64,000 nucleotides of DNA from Hypholoma sublateritium FD-334 SS-4 (taxonomy: Eukaryota; Basidiomycota; Agaricomycetes; Agaricales; Strophariaceae): assembly GCA_000827495.1 (NCBI GenBank), contig KN817587.1:124001-188000 (forward strand), written 5' to 3'. The notes beneath the pieces were generated by a model. It saw only the letters and a program-made list of their open reading frames with translations. It searched no databases and was not told the DNA's origin. Both the position numbers and the translations under genes were made by a program. Of the stretch, positions 11,138-22,737 are shown one piece after another (positions within the stretch are counted from its first letter, which is position 1; each line of letters starts with the position of its first letter).

Positions 11138-14100
11138 TTACTGCTGCATGATCTTACGGCGGAGAGTCTCCTGAATATCAGAGAGCGTGCGCGCAATGTC
11201 AACTGTACCTTGTCCGCCCGGGAGGATGAGGCGTTGTTTGGTGGTATTGAGGGACTGTTGGACAGTCGGGATCACTCGGGGTATAAAATCGGAAATGAGT
11301 TTGTCCTTGGAATGCAGGATAAATATAACAACGGAAGACAAGGGTGTAAGTACATACCTCAGGATGCAGTAGGTTCGAAACACGCTGGAGCCACCACAGC
11401 GAGGACTTGAACATGTCGTCGCTGGGCAAGATGTCGGGGCCGCCAATAACGGCAGACAGCTTCATCGATGGGATGAGTGTATATGCCAATCACGATGGTT
11501 AAACACTTACCCTGTGAATGAGTGTTAAGATTACTGCTTGAGAGACAAGTGGCGTGCCGTTTAGTGGCAAAACGAGATCGGGATTTGTCCTGGCCAACAA
11601 ATCGCGGAGTTTGCTCGGGTCCTGAGCGTGAAGGACGCTAAGATAGCTCTCGTCCCACTGATCGGATTTCATAGGCGGCGTCCGTTCTTGAGGTGGCGCC
11701 ACAGCAGGTGCTTGGGGCAGGGTAGTAGGAACAGAAGGCTGCGGAGCAGCAATAGCACCGTACCACTGCTGTTGCTGCTGGATGTGGCTAGGCTGCTGCT
11801 GCTGAGGAGGTTGCTGTGAGAAATTAGAGTGGTTGTGTTGCTGCATGTACGTGGGTATGGGGACGTTGACAGGCGCGATATTTGTCTGGCGCAAATGCGT
11901 AGGGTTGAGGTTCGCCTGTTGCTGGGGAACAGACGGGCCTGCAGATGAGCTTTGCTGAGACGGCGGTTGCTGTTGAATGTGTTGAATGGGCGCCGGTTGG
12001 CTGTTCATGCTCAAATATTTCACTTGATCAGCCAACGATCGAACTGTGTGCTCAAGTTCGCGAATGTTGGCCTTCGACGACGATTAGTTAAGTATTGAAC
12101 AAGTAAGAAATATCTACTACTCACCTCATGGGACCTCACAGATTCACCTGCCCAGGCGGTCAAGTCCGACTTAATCACAGCAAGCTCATTCCTCAGTTCG
12201 CGCATCAACTCCTGATGCATACCAGCGTTTTGATTTGAGTGTAACTGGAAGAAAGTGGTGGTCAAAATCTCCTTGACCTGGTGCTCGATCACAGGCGTCA
12301 GTGCTGTCGACAGGATGTTCGCAAAGTGATTTGAAATCGTCGGGCGGAGGAGGAGCTTCTCCATTTCATTTGGCAAGTTCTGGGCAGAAGTGAGCACCGC
12401 AAAGCCGTGCAAGCGGATTTCGAAACGTACCCTATTGACGGCCTCCAGCAAGCCATGACCGATATGCTCGTTGAGCGCATTCTTGACCTCGTTCCTGGTA
12501 ATGTTCTCGAGGGAGGGCAGCACTGAGTTCTGCACTTCGCTCTTGACAGCCATCTCCACGACGCGCGTCGTGTTGCGGGTCAGCTCGGTGGAGATGAGCT
12601 TCAAGATCTTCTCCTGGCGGGCAAAGTCTTCCGCCTGCTCATGGAGGCGGGCCTCTTCGAAGCGTTGGTCTGATGGGGAGCGTGAGGACATGAACAGAAG
12701 AAGGGCTCAAACAAGCTCACGTTGTTTGTCCATCTCTTTACCAATGAGTTTCCCAATGCGGCTGTGCAAACTCTCTTCTGTCTTTTTAATTTCCCTAGAC
12801 AGCGCTTGCCCTAGGTTCGACTCTCCAATAAGGGCCGCGTCGTTAGCCTTGCCGCCTTTGTCCTTTCCACTCTCGTCCTTGTTCCAGTTCTTGTTCTTGG
12901 ATCCCCTCGACTTCTGGTCGGTGGAACGGCCTTCGGAAAATTCATTTTCGACGTCATCTGAGGGCGGTGACCGCCCACGAGGCGCGGAGAAAGGAGCGAT
13001 AGGAGGCTGCGGCTGTGTGACCGACTGCAGAATAGGTAGTGGCTGGTGCGTCTTGTTCTCCAAGAAGCTCTGGTGCTGGGGATCAACGAAGGGGAGCTTG
13101 CTCTCGTACTGCGTGACGGCACCCTCGAACCATTCTTTACGGATGAGAATCTGGTCAACGCCCTGTGAATGAACAGAGAAGCCCACGAGGGCTAGTTCGC
13201 CTGGTGATATCTTTGCCGCGATGCAGGCGGCGTGGGCCTCGTCACCAATTGGATCGGCATCCGCAGTCAGAATCACGAAGTGGATAGTGGGCTTAATGCC
13301 CGAGAACTCGATCACCTGGTCAATAAAGCTCAGCACGTCCTCTTCGCCAGCGGCATACGGAGTCTCGATGCGAAGTTTGAGAGCGATCAAACTGTCGCGG
13401 CGACTGTTGGCGACCCACAAAGTCTGAATTCGCGAGTCATATGTGATATGTCCATACATCTCTGGGTCTTCTTGGTTTCCATTGACAAAGCTAAATGTCG
13501 AAAGGACCGTCTTGGTGGTGGCGGAAAGAAGTTGGTAAATGGTACCGTTTTTCCTTCCCACAACAATGCCTGCATCGACGAATGTCAAGGAAGTGGGAAC
13601 ATAGTCGCCCGGGATCTGATGGACGCTGTATGGCATGCTGTCATGCATGTTCCAAATGGTGAGGCTTGAATCTGCCGAGATGGTGGCTAGTGCATAGTGA
13701 GTCACGTCGAAATCGAAAGCTACAACAGGCTGACAGGGATTGATTAGACTTTACTTGACCTACCATTGCGAAATCAACTTACTGAATGTACATTGAAGAG
13801 CTGCCCAATATGATGGAGATCTGAGTGAGGCAGAGGTTGCCCATGTAGAGCATGCGTATTGGCCAGATCAATAACAGTGATCCTGTCATCCGCGGCGATA
13901 GCAAGAGTGTCAGCCTCCTTGGGATGCCACTTGACCGCCAGAATGGCGTCATGGGGATCGTTTGTGGGGGGGACACATAATAAAACACGCCCACTGGAGC
14001 AACAGTTAGTCACAAACAGTAGGAAAGATAAGAAACACAACACTTACGGAACATCATCTGTGATAACTTCAGGCAGCTCCCACACAACAAAGCCACCATC

Positions 14101-15882
14101 AGTCGTCACTCCTGCAAGTCTATTCCCATAGACTGCCATATCAATGACACTGGCGCTTGACGAAAATACCGGAGGAAGCTGCAAAAGTGTGCGATCTCCG
14201 CTCGATCTAGAGATGATGCGAACGCGTCCTGACATAGTTGATAAGTTAGAACGTCAATATTTTCGTTCCACATCTTGTTAATGACCCACCTCTTGTCATA
14301 GCGTATGCCACCCAATGGGTGGCGCCAATGGTTGTGCCAGACAAAAAGACTGGCTCCTGTTTGACTAGGGCGATCGGGGTCCACTTGATAGACTCCTTTG
14401 CTTGAATCTCGCCTAGAACTTGGGAAACATCGAAGATTATGTGTTGCGGCTGAGAGCTAGACAAAGGTCAGTGGTGATGTAGTGAATCTGCGGCTCTGTA
14501 ACTTACACTGGGTTCACTTGAGGCTTCGGAACGGTGTACTTGGGAACTTGCGGTTGAGATTGGAGCTGCTGTTGGGACTGTGGAACTTTAGTCTGCCTTA
14601 CTCCACTGCCTCGAGGACCCGGAGAGGCATCTTTCTCTTGTCGAAGCCCAGGAGGGTACGGAACAGTCGTGTAAGTTTGCTGACTGACATTGACCTCAGC
14701 CGCCCGGGGCTGCGGACGATGCAAGGTCTGGTTTTTCGGCGATGAACCACGAGGCGAAGAGGTGCGATTGGGTATAGACGCCGGCTTTCCAGCAGGGATT
14801 GGCGGCAAAGGCGCCCGATTAGAGCTTTGCTCGGCTTGCTGGGTGAACTCGCCTCCGGTCAAGTATGACTCGTACGCCGGCGGCTGGGGTTGCGATTGCT
14901 GGGGCTGGCCACGTGTAAGATTTTCCAAAAGGTTTTCCACTGATTGACGCTTGGAGTCAGGGGGATTGCTGGACCAGTTTCCCGCATCTTCGTTCCCACT
15001 GGAGACGGCGGAGGCTTGCGTCGGGACGGGCTTTTTCTTTACAGGGGCCGTCGAAGATAGGTGATCAAAAGCAGAGGTGAATTCGAACATCGACCTGCGA
15101 GGCGAAGGTGGTTGCATCTGCTGAGGTTGTGGGGGCGCCGGGGGGAGATGAGGGTTCGGGATTGTACGCGTCCGCGGAGAAGTATCGCTGGTTTGATCGT
15201 ACTGGTTAAAGTTGCGATAATCGTCGCGCTGAGTGAAGGGCGGCGATGGTGCAGGTTGCTGCTGCGTGTTATTCCTCTGTGTATCCGAATACGTTGTTGA
15301 CCTTGAAGTCGTCCTAATGAGCAACACCGTGAATATCGTGTCTAGATGGCAGAAAATTGCCGGGGTTAACAATAAAGCAAGCACTTACCCCCCAAGCATT
15401 TGATCCAGCATTTTCTGAGTCTCGCTCTGCGGCGGAGATGCATTTGACCGCTGCGATGAACCGGGAGGCGTAGGAACTTGTTGAGGTTGCTGCTGGGCAG
15501 GCTGCTGCGGTTGTACAGCGGGTTGAGAGGGGCGGTTTGTCGCTGGTGCGCCAATCAAAGACAGCAGAGAGTTCTGTCGCTCGGCAATGGTGTTGGGAGA
15601 AATCGCTGTGTCCTCTGGCAGGGACATTACCGAGGCAGCGGCAGATGGCTCATGATAGCTCTCAGAAAGATGTGATTCAGGAACTGCTGTGGGCGCAGCC
15701 GGAGACTGGTGTTGTTCCGCCGGTGCAGGAGGCGATAGGTTTTGAAAAAGAGAGTCGATGAGATTTGGAGACGAGTTGTTGGAAATATGGGACGACGTAA
15801 AGGGCTGGTGCTGTGGTGGGGAAGTGGGCGGCGTTGAGTTCCTCGAGAAGAGGGTGTCGTGCAGAGTTGCACGATTATCCAT
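11138..15882 (-). CDS. EDC4: Enhancer of mRNA decapping 4 (EDC4/Ge-1), P-body scaffold
   Basis: Exons in coding order 15882..15389, 15313..14507, 14456..14290, 14228..14048, 13993..13783, 13729..12721, 12669..12431, 12379..12125, 12071..11511, 11459..11358, 11305..11138; 1397 aa. It scaffolds DCP1-DCP2 in cytoplasmic decapping. Residues 1-433 are disordered and rich in Pro/Gln/Ser. A WD40-like region follows from about 434 to 750 (LAVKWHPKEADTLAIAADD, LATISADSSLTIWNM), then a low-complexity linker. The Ge-1 helical part (FARQEKILKLISTELT, VQNSVLPSLENITRNEV, NEMEKLLLRP) comes next, then a poly-Gln/Pro segment near 1140-1210. The conserved C-terminal domain ends the protein (LRDLLARTNPDLVLPLNG, SQAVILTLIHR, LWWLQRVSNLLHPE). 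The last two are hallmark Ge-1 sequences. Confidence 0.95.
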
Positions 15883-16315
15883 TGGAGCGAGGGAACACTG
15901 CTGGTGGTTCGAGGAGGAGATGCTGCACGTTCTGACGTACGCAGCTGTTGAACACGCCGGAAACACGAGGCAGATGATGCACTGCTCGGCATCGCCCGTG
16001 CCGCACTCTCCATCCTCCTTATCTGCGTGTACTTGTAAATACATATGCAGCAGTGTGCTCTATACGGCCCAAAAATAATCTACTCTAATTTATGCGTTCC
16101 CTTGCTTTCCCCAATCGCACAGATTTTATTCAAATATACTGAATTATACTGCTCGCTTAAGCTTCAGAGCTTCAGTGTCAGTACCTGATCCCATGATCTA
16201 CTACCGCGGCTTCCCAAACACGAGTAAATACTTTAGATATAAAGTCCACAGCAATCTGCGGCAGACTCCTCCGTACTCCATCCTTCAAACCACCACTTCA
16301 ATCAACTACTTCATC
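15883..16315. promoter_or_regulatory. Divergent promoter region of EDC4 and the metallothionein
   Basis: 433 bp between two divergent start codons. A clear TATAAA lies at 16238..16243 on the plus strand, 73 bp upstream of the metallothionein ATG, with a pyrimidine-rich stretch (ctcctccgtactccatcc and on) after it. This is a classic strong inducible fungal promoter layout. I see no certain metal-response element. Confidence 0.55.
16238..16243 (+). promoter_or_regulatory. TATA box of the metallothionein gene
   Basis: TATAAA in the context GATATAAAGTCC, 73 bp before the ATG at 16316. Few other starts in the window have so clear a TATA box, consistent with an inducible gene. Confidence 0.6.
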
Positions 16316-16526
16316 ATGATCTCCGTACGTGGTCTTTCCAGTGTTATATGTCATCCTGATCTTACCTCTTCCTTTCCAGATCACAAACGCTCCTATTAAC
16401 CAAGATGGCTGCGGAAGCACCTCTTGCGGTTGCGGCGCAACGTACGTTCAAGTTTTTTGTTCGATCTTCTCTTTCTGACAATGCAATTACAGTTGCCAAT
16501 GCAAGCCCGGTGAATGCAAGTGCTGA
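16316..16526 (+). CDS. Metallothionein, 34 residues
   Basis: Exons 16316..16324, 16380..16441, 16493..16526; 34 aa. It is a small cysteine-rich metal-chelating protein (Cu, Cd or Zn) of the cytosol. The peptide begins MISITNAPINQDGCGSS and continues TCGCGATCQCKPGECKC. Its seven cysteines are arranged as single C, CxC, CxC, CxC, which resembles the 34-residue metallothionein known from the ectomycorrhizal fungus Paxillus involutus. Both introns (55 and 51 bp) have GTACGT donors and TTCCAG/TTACAG acceptors. The first coding exon is only MIS. The gene is too short and too split for ordinary ORF finding. It is convergent with BET4, 130 bp away, and preceded by a TATA box. Confidence 0.92.
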
Positions 16527-16656
16527 ACGCCTGCGCGTATGGTACAATCGAGCGTCAACCTTGTCTCGACCGAATTGAGTGTGTAATACGATTATGATTG
16601 TACGATTTGTAACTCCTACCGACACCGTGGCAGCTCTTATGCGGAATATATCGTGC

Positions 16657-18086
16657 TCATATTTTGGTTTCTTGAGAAAAGAGATATTAATAAAGGGCTC
16701 TGCGAGTGCAATCCAAGTGAATTCGGGCTTACCAAGCTCCTGATATCTACTCCGCCGCGATGGATCTAGTTCCTGAAGACGTTTGAGCAGTTTCTGACAT
16801 TCATCAGCGAGGACAGTAGGATCCGGCCCAGGTGATTTCTTCAGAAGAAGGAGTTTATAGTGGACAATCGACTCCATGCACCCTAGAAATTCATTAAATT
16901 CCGATGAGATCAGCTTGTGCCCGTACCACACGTACACTTGCTGTCAGGCTGTTCGTCCAAGAGTTCCTGAATTGCGGCGACCTCTCTCTCCAAAAGCTCT
17001 GTACCCCCATCTGGTCCGAATATCAATGGAAATACTTCACACAAGCAGATGGTCAATGGCCGGAATAGGATCAATCGTACCTGTGCCGACCAGCCAACGG
17101 TGGTACATCCAGACACTTTGATCGTTTGGGTCGGTGTACATCGCATTTCTGAGCAATTCAAATTCTTGCCGAGGGGTCAGAATATAGACGCATTTCAGGC
17201 AGTTGAATTCTACCTTGTTCCCTTGATTTTGCTTCGTCCAATTTTCCTTGTTCCCATAAGGAAGTCAGAGTCTTGGATCGCTGATGCCACGCAGAGAAGT
17301 TGGAAAAGTTGGCCTCGATCTTGCGAGAAGTATAGGCCAATTCGGCAGATTCTGGTCTGGCTACGGGCATGCTTGCAAGTACGTATCTCCTGTAGTTCCA
17401 AGCCAGGACTGATATGCATTCTTTCAATACAACTCCTACTTTTATACTTTGGAAGGAACTTACAGTTTCTAGGATCTGCGTCGAGCATCTTCTCCACCAC
17501 AAATAGCTCCTTGTTCCAAGCGCTTTGTTTCCACCCTAGGAATTCTGCGCCGCCTTCTTTTCCAGGTCCATTTGGAATATTCTCCAGACACCATCTCCTG
17601 TGATTCCATATCCAGTAAACCTTTGGATGCGATTTAAGCGCCGACATCGTCATGCTCAATTCGTCGGCGAGAAGGTTGTTGATAGTTTCTGGAGAGCTGA
17701 TTCTAGTGGTAAGAGATATCGCGGATCCAGCGCATTTCTTACCTCTTCGCGAAATGGCCATTGGTTAGTATATTTCTTCGATAATTCCAGATTGTGTAAA
17801 ATTCTGGGTTGAGCTGGAGCAGTTTCGTGGTGAGATTGAATGCATCATGCGACCAGTCCCGTTCCCTTTTCTATTTATGAGAAATGAGTTAAATGTATAA
17901 TGGTGATGGTGTATTTTGCCAACCTTGGAAAGAACGGTTTCTGAGAGGTTGGTAAACTCCTCTATCTTCCCTTTCTCGCGACGCTGCCGGGCCTCGCGTG
18001 CTTCCTTGGTTTGGTGAGTGCGTTGGACGCCGTGCTAATGCATACGTCGGTTTGGATATCATCTAGCTGTTAGCAAAACATACCAT
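16657..18086 (-). CDS. BET4: Rab geranylgeranyl transferase alpha subunit
   Basis: Exons in coding order 18086..18084 (ATG only), 18034..17924, 17870..17743, 17702..17464, 17408..17214, 17164..17081, 17034..16936, 16882..16733, 16670..16657; 340 aa. With a beta subunit and escort protein it attaches geranylgeranyl groups to Rab C-termini such as the YPT1 CC end at 573. Protein-prenyltransferase alpha repeats are plain: NPEFYTIWNYRR, YWIWNHRRWCLE, WNYRRYVLA, FSAWHQR, NDQSVWMYHRWL. MHGVQRTHQTKEAREARQRR is the usual Bet4 N-terminus, which fixes the ATG-only first exon. The last exon adds just ETKI. One intron is only 40 bp. Confidence 0.94.
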
Positions 18087-18257
18087 GATCAAGGAAGCTG
18101 ATTGAGCTGCGGTCGCTGAAGGGGAAGGACGAACAGTGAACGTGCAATGCCGCAGTTTAATTAGCAGCTGCCGAAAGCGCTTTTGGCGTGTTTGCATCCA
18201 ACGCCGTCGCAGGTGTTGGAACTTCGCGTTGGCCGCGCGCTCTGGAGTCTCTCCAAC

Positions 18258-21200
18258 ATGCCTTCCGTGGCAGAAAAGAGGCCCTCAGTGGAGGAGCTCT
18301 TCGCGCACTTCCCCCTCACCTTCCCGACCCCCACCCCGACGACCCACCCCGACCTCATCACCACCGCCGACCTGCACCGCGAGGAGGACCTGCTGCGAAA
18401 CCCGAGCTCCTTCCGCGCATGGTGGACCGCGATCAACTCCGTGCGCGAGGAGGGCACCGCTGCGCAGAAGGCAGAGGCTCTAGCGTCCGCGCCCGCCGAC
18501 GACATCGTCGCCGTCCTCGGCCCCCTCGCGCTACCGTCCGCGCGGCTCTCGCTGCAGCGCCTGACATACATATACGAAGCCGCGCTGACGCAGTTCCCGA
18601 ATTCTTTCAAGCTGTGGAAGTCGTACCTCAACGTGCGCATGGCGCATGTGCTCGGGAAGCCCATTATCCGGAAGCGGGCAGGCGGGAAGAAGAAGTTCCC
18701 GGAGATGAAGGAAGCGCTGGAGGAAGCGCTGGAACACCCGGACGAGTGGGAGGCGGCCCTGGACCCCGTCGTTGGGTGGGAGGAGTGGAAGGCACTGGTT
18801 GCGCTTTTTGAGCGCGCTCTCATGTGGCTACCGAAGGTATTTTAGAAGCGCTCCCAATTATGACCCTTTTACTAACAACACATCTAATACATCCAGCTCC
18901 CGCGTTTATGGCTTATGTACATATCTGTGTTCTTCCACCCCCGATGCCCCTCTATTCTCTCATATACTCACGCCCGCCGTACATTTGACCGCGCGCTACG
19001 GACGCTCCCCCCGTCGCTACACTCCCGCATATGGACGCAATACCTCCTGTGGGCAGAAAAGAAAGGTGGCGAAACAACTGTCAAAGTGTACCGCCGTTAC
19101 CTCGCCATCGACCCCAGCTTGACAGAGCGCTTCACGGGTATACTACTGTCTCCGACAAATTCCGCGCCCCGGCCCCTGGAAGCTGGCAAACTGCTTCTGT
19201 CTTTGGCGCGGAAAGCCGCTCGCGGAGAGTACCAAAGCCCCGAGGGAAAGAGCCCGTATCAGCTTCTGGAAGACTGGATCGAAGTCGTTGAAAAGTACCC
19301 CGAGGAAGTTGGTTTGGACGTCGACGAGACCGTTGTATCCAATGCTGCCATCGCCGAAGAAGACGNTGCCGCGGAAGCCNCTGCCGATGCGGAGGAAGGA
19401 TCGTCAAACGGTCAGCTCATCCGAATGGCAGGTCCTGCGGTGCCTGTAACTGCCGATGGTAAGCCNACAGCGCCGTATTCTGAAGACGAAGATCCTGCAA
19501 GCTCGAAGAAAATCAACATCGAGAGAGTGATAAAAAAGGATGGACTCGAAGTCTATAAAGATCAGGCGGGGCGNCTATGGACGGGCCTGGCGACGTACTG
19601 GACAAAGCGCGGTGAATTTGACCGCGCCAAAGACGTCTTCGAGCGCGGCATGAAGAGCGTATTGACCATNCGCGATTTCACCNAGGTGTTTGATACATAC
19701 GCTGAATTCGGCGAATCACTGATCAGCGCTATGATGGAGAGTGTGGAGGATGAAGAAGACGAAGAAGCAGCGGCTGAAACGGTGGCGGAGGTAGATGAGC
19801 ACATGAAAGAATTCGAGGCGCTGACCGACAGGCGGCCGTTCTTGCTCAACGATGTCCTCATTCGAAGAAATCCCAACGATGTGCAAGAATGGGAAAAACG
19901 CGTCGCGCTATGGGGCGACAATGATGAAGAGGTACGTTCCACCAATTATCCCTGGCCTTGAATGGAGTTTTACTTAANTTTTCCGTCTAGGTCGCCAAAA
20001 CATATACCAAAGCTCTGGAGACTGTTGTTCCTCGAAAAGCGACCGCAAATTTGCATAGACTCTACGTCAATTTTGCCAAATTCTATGAAGAGGGNGGCGT
20101 TGCTGGACAGGCGGAGCCGGNTCTTGACAGTGCTCGCAAGATTCTCGANAAAGGTACTAAGGTGAATTTCAGGGCCGTCGANGATCTGGCGGAAGTGTGG
20201 TGTGAATGGTCAGAGATGGAACTACGTCACGAGTGAGCATTTCTCCCAGCGCGCCGGCATCTATCAGCTTTTTTTTTTGACTATACACCTAACAGGAATT
20301 ACGACGAAGCTATTCGGGTCATGCAGAGGGCGACTGCCATACCCAAGAACATCAAGATCAACTATCATGATCACGTAAGTATACCCTTCCTTTCTGCAAT
20401 ATCGATATGAATTTTTTNTGTCTCCATAGACACTATCCGCCCAAGCGCGACTCTTCAAATCCATCAAGCNTTGGTCATTCTATGTCGATCTAGAGGAATC
20501 GATTGGGTCGGTGGAGTCGACCAAGGTTGTATATGACAAGATNCTGGAACTGAGGATTGCAAACGCTCAAATTATTGTCAACTATGCCGCTTTCTTGGAA
20601 GAAAACAACTACTTCGAAGACAGCTTCAAGGTATGGCCCTTCCGAGCGTTTCTATTATCATATCTGACTGTATCTATAGGTGTACGAACGAGGCGTCGAG
20701 CTTTTCACTTTCCCCGTGTCATTTGAGATCTGGAACATCTACCTCTCAAAGTTTGTCAAGCGATATGTAAGTTTCTATATCCCAGTAATTATCGTTTGAA
20801 TGAAATCTTACATTTTCTAGGCTGGATCCAAACTGGAACGTGCCCGAGACCTATTCGAGCAAGCTCTGGAAAAATGCCCTCCGAAGTCGTGTAAATCTTT
20901 GTTCCTTATGTATGCCCAACTCGAGGAAGACTACGGCCTCGCCAAGCGCTCAATGTCCATCTATGAGCGTGCCACACAGGCTGTCTCTGACGAAGACAAA
21001 TTTGAGGTTCGTTAAGAATAACCGTTGGGGGTCAAAAGTTTCTAACTCTTGCACTAGATGTTTACGATCTACATCGCAAAGGCTACTGCCAACTTCGGTC
21101 TTCCAGCGACCAGGCCGATCTACGAGCGCGCCCTGGAAGGTGCGTGTCCCATGCATGGGCGTCACTTGCTCTGTGCTTACACATCTTCGCAGCCCTTCCC

Positions 21201-21665
21201 GACAGGCAAACTGCCGAAATGTGTCTGCGCTTCGCCGCACTGGAGCGTAAGCTTGGCGAAATCGACAGGGCGCGCGCGATCTATGCGCACGCGTCGCAGT
21301 TNTGCGACCCCCGGACCAACCCCCAGTTCTGGAGCGAGTGGAACACNTTCGAGATCGAGACCGGGTCCGAGGACACTTTCCGCGAGATGCTCCGCATCAA
21401 GCGCAGCGTGCAGGCACAGTTCAATACGGAAGCGAGCTATCTCGCCGCGCAGACGATCAGCGCACGGCAGGGGGCGAAGAAGGTGGAGGAGAGCGCGGAG
21501 GCGGNGGACGCTATGGCTGCTGCCGAGAAGCAGGCGTCCGCCGGCGCTAATGGCCCGGCGTTCGTCGCTGCAAAAAAGGCGCCGTCCGACGAGGTTGCTA
21601 CTGCTGCACCCCCTGCGCAAGCAGGCAACTCGGACGAGATCGAGATATCGGACGACGAGCTGTAG
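18258..21665 (+). CDS. SYF1: Pre-mRNA-splicing factor SYF1 (XAB2)
   Basis: Exons 18258..18836, 18897..19931, 19991..20232, 20296..20374, 20430..20630, 20680..20766, 20821..21006, 21058..21139, 21193..21665; 987 aa. It is a HAT/TPR-repeat scaffold of the NineTeen (Prp19) complex, needed for spliceosome activation. Repeats are visible throughout: NSFKLWKSYLNVRM, LWLMYISVFF, SRIWTQYLLWAEK, EVWCEWSEMELR, SFEIWNIYLSKF, RARDLFEQALEKCP, RAIYAHASQ. The C-terminus is Ala/Glu-rich and ends SDEIEISDDEL. The start at MPSVAEKRPSVEELF is the only ATG-led option in the frame. The gene carries 17 ambiguous N bases between 19366 and 21505 (two of them in introns). Confidence 0.95.
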
Positions 21666-21734
21666 TCTACCACGGAGCGCAGTCGCGTGTAATATTATTA
21701 ATTTTTTCTTTTGTTGTACATTTATTTTTCGGCG

Positions 21735-22589
21735 TCATGCTGCACCTCCCCAGCGTTCGACTTCAGCCTCGCATATGTCCTCCCATGCAACTTCCCACCC
21801 TGCGTCTTCTAGCCACGGTTGCTCCACCCACTTATTGACGATTTCGCGCGACCTTTCAAAGGTGATAGTATGACTGCGTAGTTCGTCAACAAGCTCGGCG
21901 TGCAGAGCGAGCGACCGGTGGTATGGTTTGAGCACTGCTGGAACGCGAGTGACTGGAAATCGCGGAGAGGTTATGTGCATCCCCAATTAAAATGGTTGAA
22001 AAGTCCTCACCAAAATTCTCCAATGACCAAGTTACCCATAACGGCTCTTGCTGGACCCATTTCCAGCCTTTGACCTTCGTCGCATCGATCAAAACAGCCT
22101 CCAGGTTATCAACAACACTGTTCATCCGTGCAAACTGCTTGCGCTATACTCTATATGAGCACGCACAACGCTAGGAAGAATGACACAGGCCTCACAAGTT
22201 TGAGCAGGACCACGTCAAGCCGCTCGATGCAGCCGTCCATGACGGCGAGCTTTGGCAGGACCATACGCGCGCGCGGCGTACCGTCCGGGAGCAGCTTGAG
22301 TGCATTCCTAGCGCCGTTATTCAGCGCCCCGAGAAAGCAAGAGGAAGACGCACTCCAGGTCCGTGCGCGTGTCGACGAGCTCTCGCACCGCTTTCAGTCC
22401 ATCGATCAGGACGAGATCCTCCCATGTGTCGGTAATCGCGCGCAGCTCCTGCAGTAGCGTGCGCGTCTTGCGGTGGTAGGTGGACTCCGTCGCCCGTGAG
22501 GGCGACGCGGGGGGGTTCTGCGGCCGGTGCTGGGCGGGGGACGAGGTGGGCGTCGAGGGCCCGCGGAACGATGCTAGTCGTGCGCTCAT
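21735..22589 (-). CDS. Conserved-looking helical protein of unknown function
   Basis: Exons in coding order 22589..22354, 22307..22196, 22137..22011, 21952..21735; 230 aa. I do not recognise the family. The N-terminal 30 residues are Ser/Pro-rich. Then comes a mostly helical body with heptad-like character: LLQELRAITDTWEDLVLIDG, MDGCIERLDVVLLKL, KQFARMNSVVDNLEAVLID. The C-terminus is Trp-rich (WKWVQQEPLWVTWSLENF, NKWVEQPWLEDAGWEVAWED). No membrane segment or signal peptide. All three introns are of normal size and phase. It could be a coiled-coil subunit of a larger complex; that is only inference. The gene is convergent with SYF1 (70 bp apart) and divergent from SSF1 (148 bp between start codons). 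Confidence 0.75.
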
Positions 22590-22737
22590 CTGGAGGTGGA
22601 TGAGCGGCCGCGGGCGGCTAATGCCGACTGCCCACCGGGGAGTTGTTTGGCGCGAGCGTATTGATTGATGGGGGCGGAGCCAAGCAGCCGGCTGGAAAGT
22701 ATCTTTTTCGACGTCGTTATAATTATTTGAAAACACC
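22590..22737. promoter_or_regulatory. Compact divergent promoter
   Basis: Only 148 bp separate the start codons of the unknown helical protein (minus) and SSF1 (plus). Both promoters and both 5' UTRs must lie here. GC-rich, no clear TATA box. Confidence 0.5.

Noticed and set aside
16362..16937. Long minus-strand reading frame running through the BET4 3' end across the metallothionein gene
   Set aside because: It reads through a good GTAAGC...CTCAAG intron; splicing gives a normal Bet4 end and leaves the metallothionein free. The extra residues have no family match.
18161..18823. 220-residue antisense frame opposite SYF1 exon 1, and a third frame on the plus strand
   Set aside because: They are shadows of a GC-rich exon; SYF1 has clear HAT repeats and a correct splice chain.
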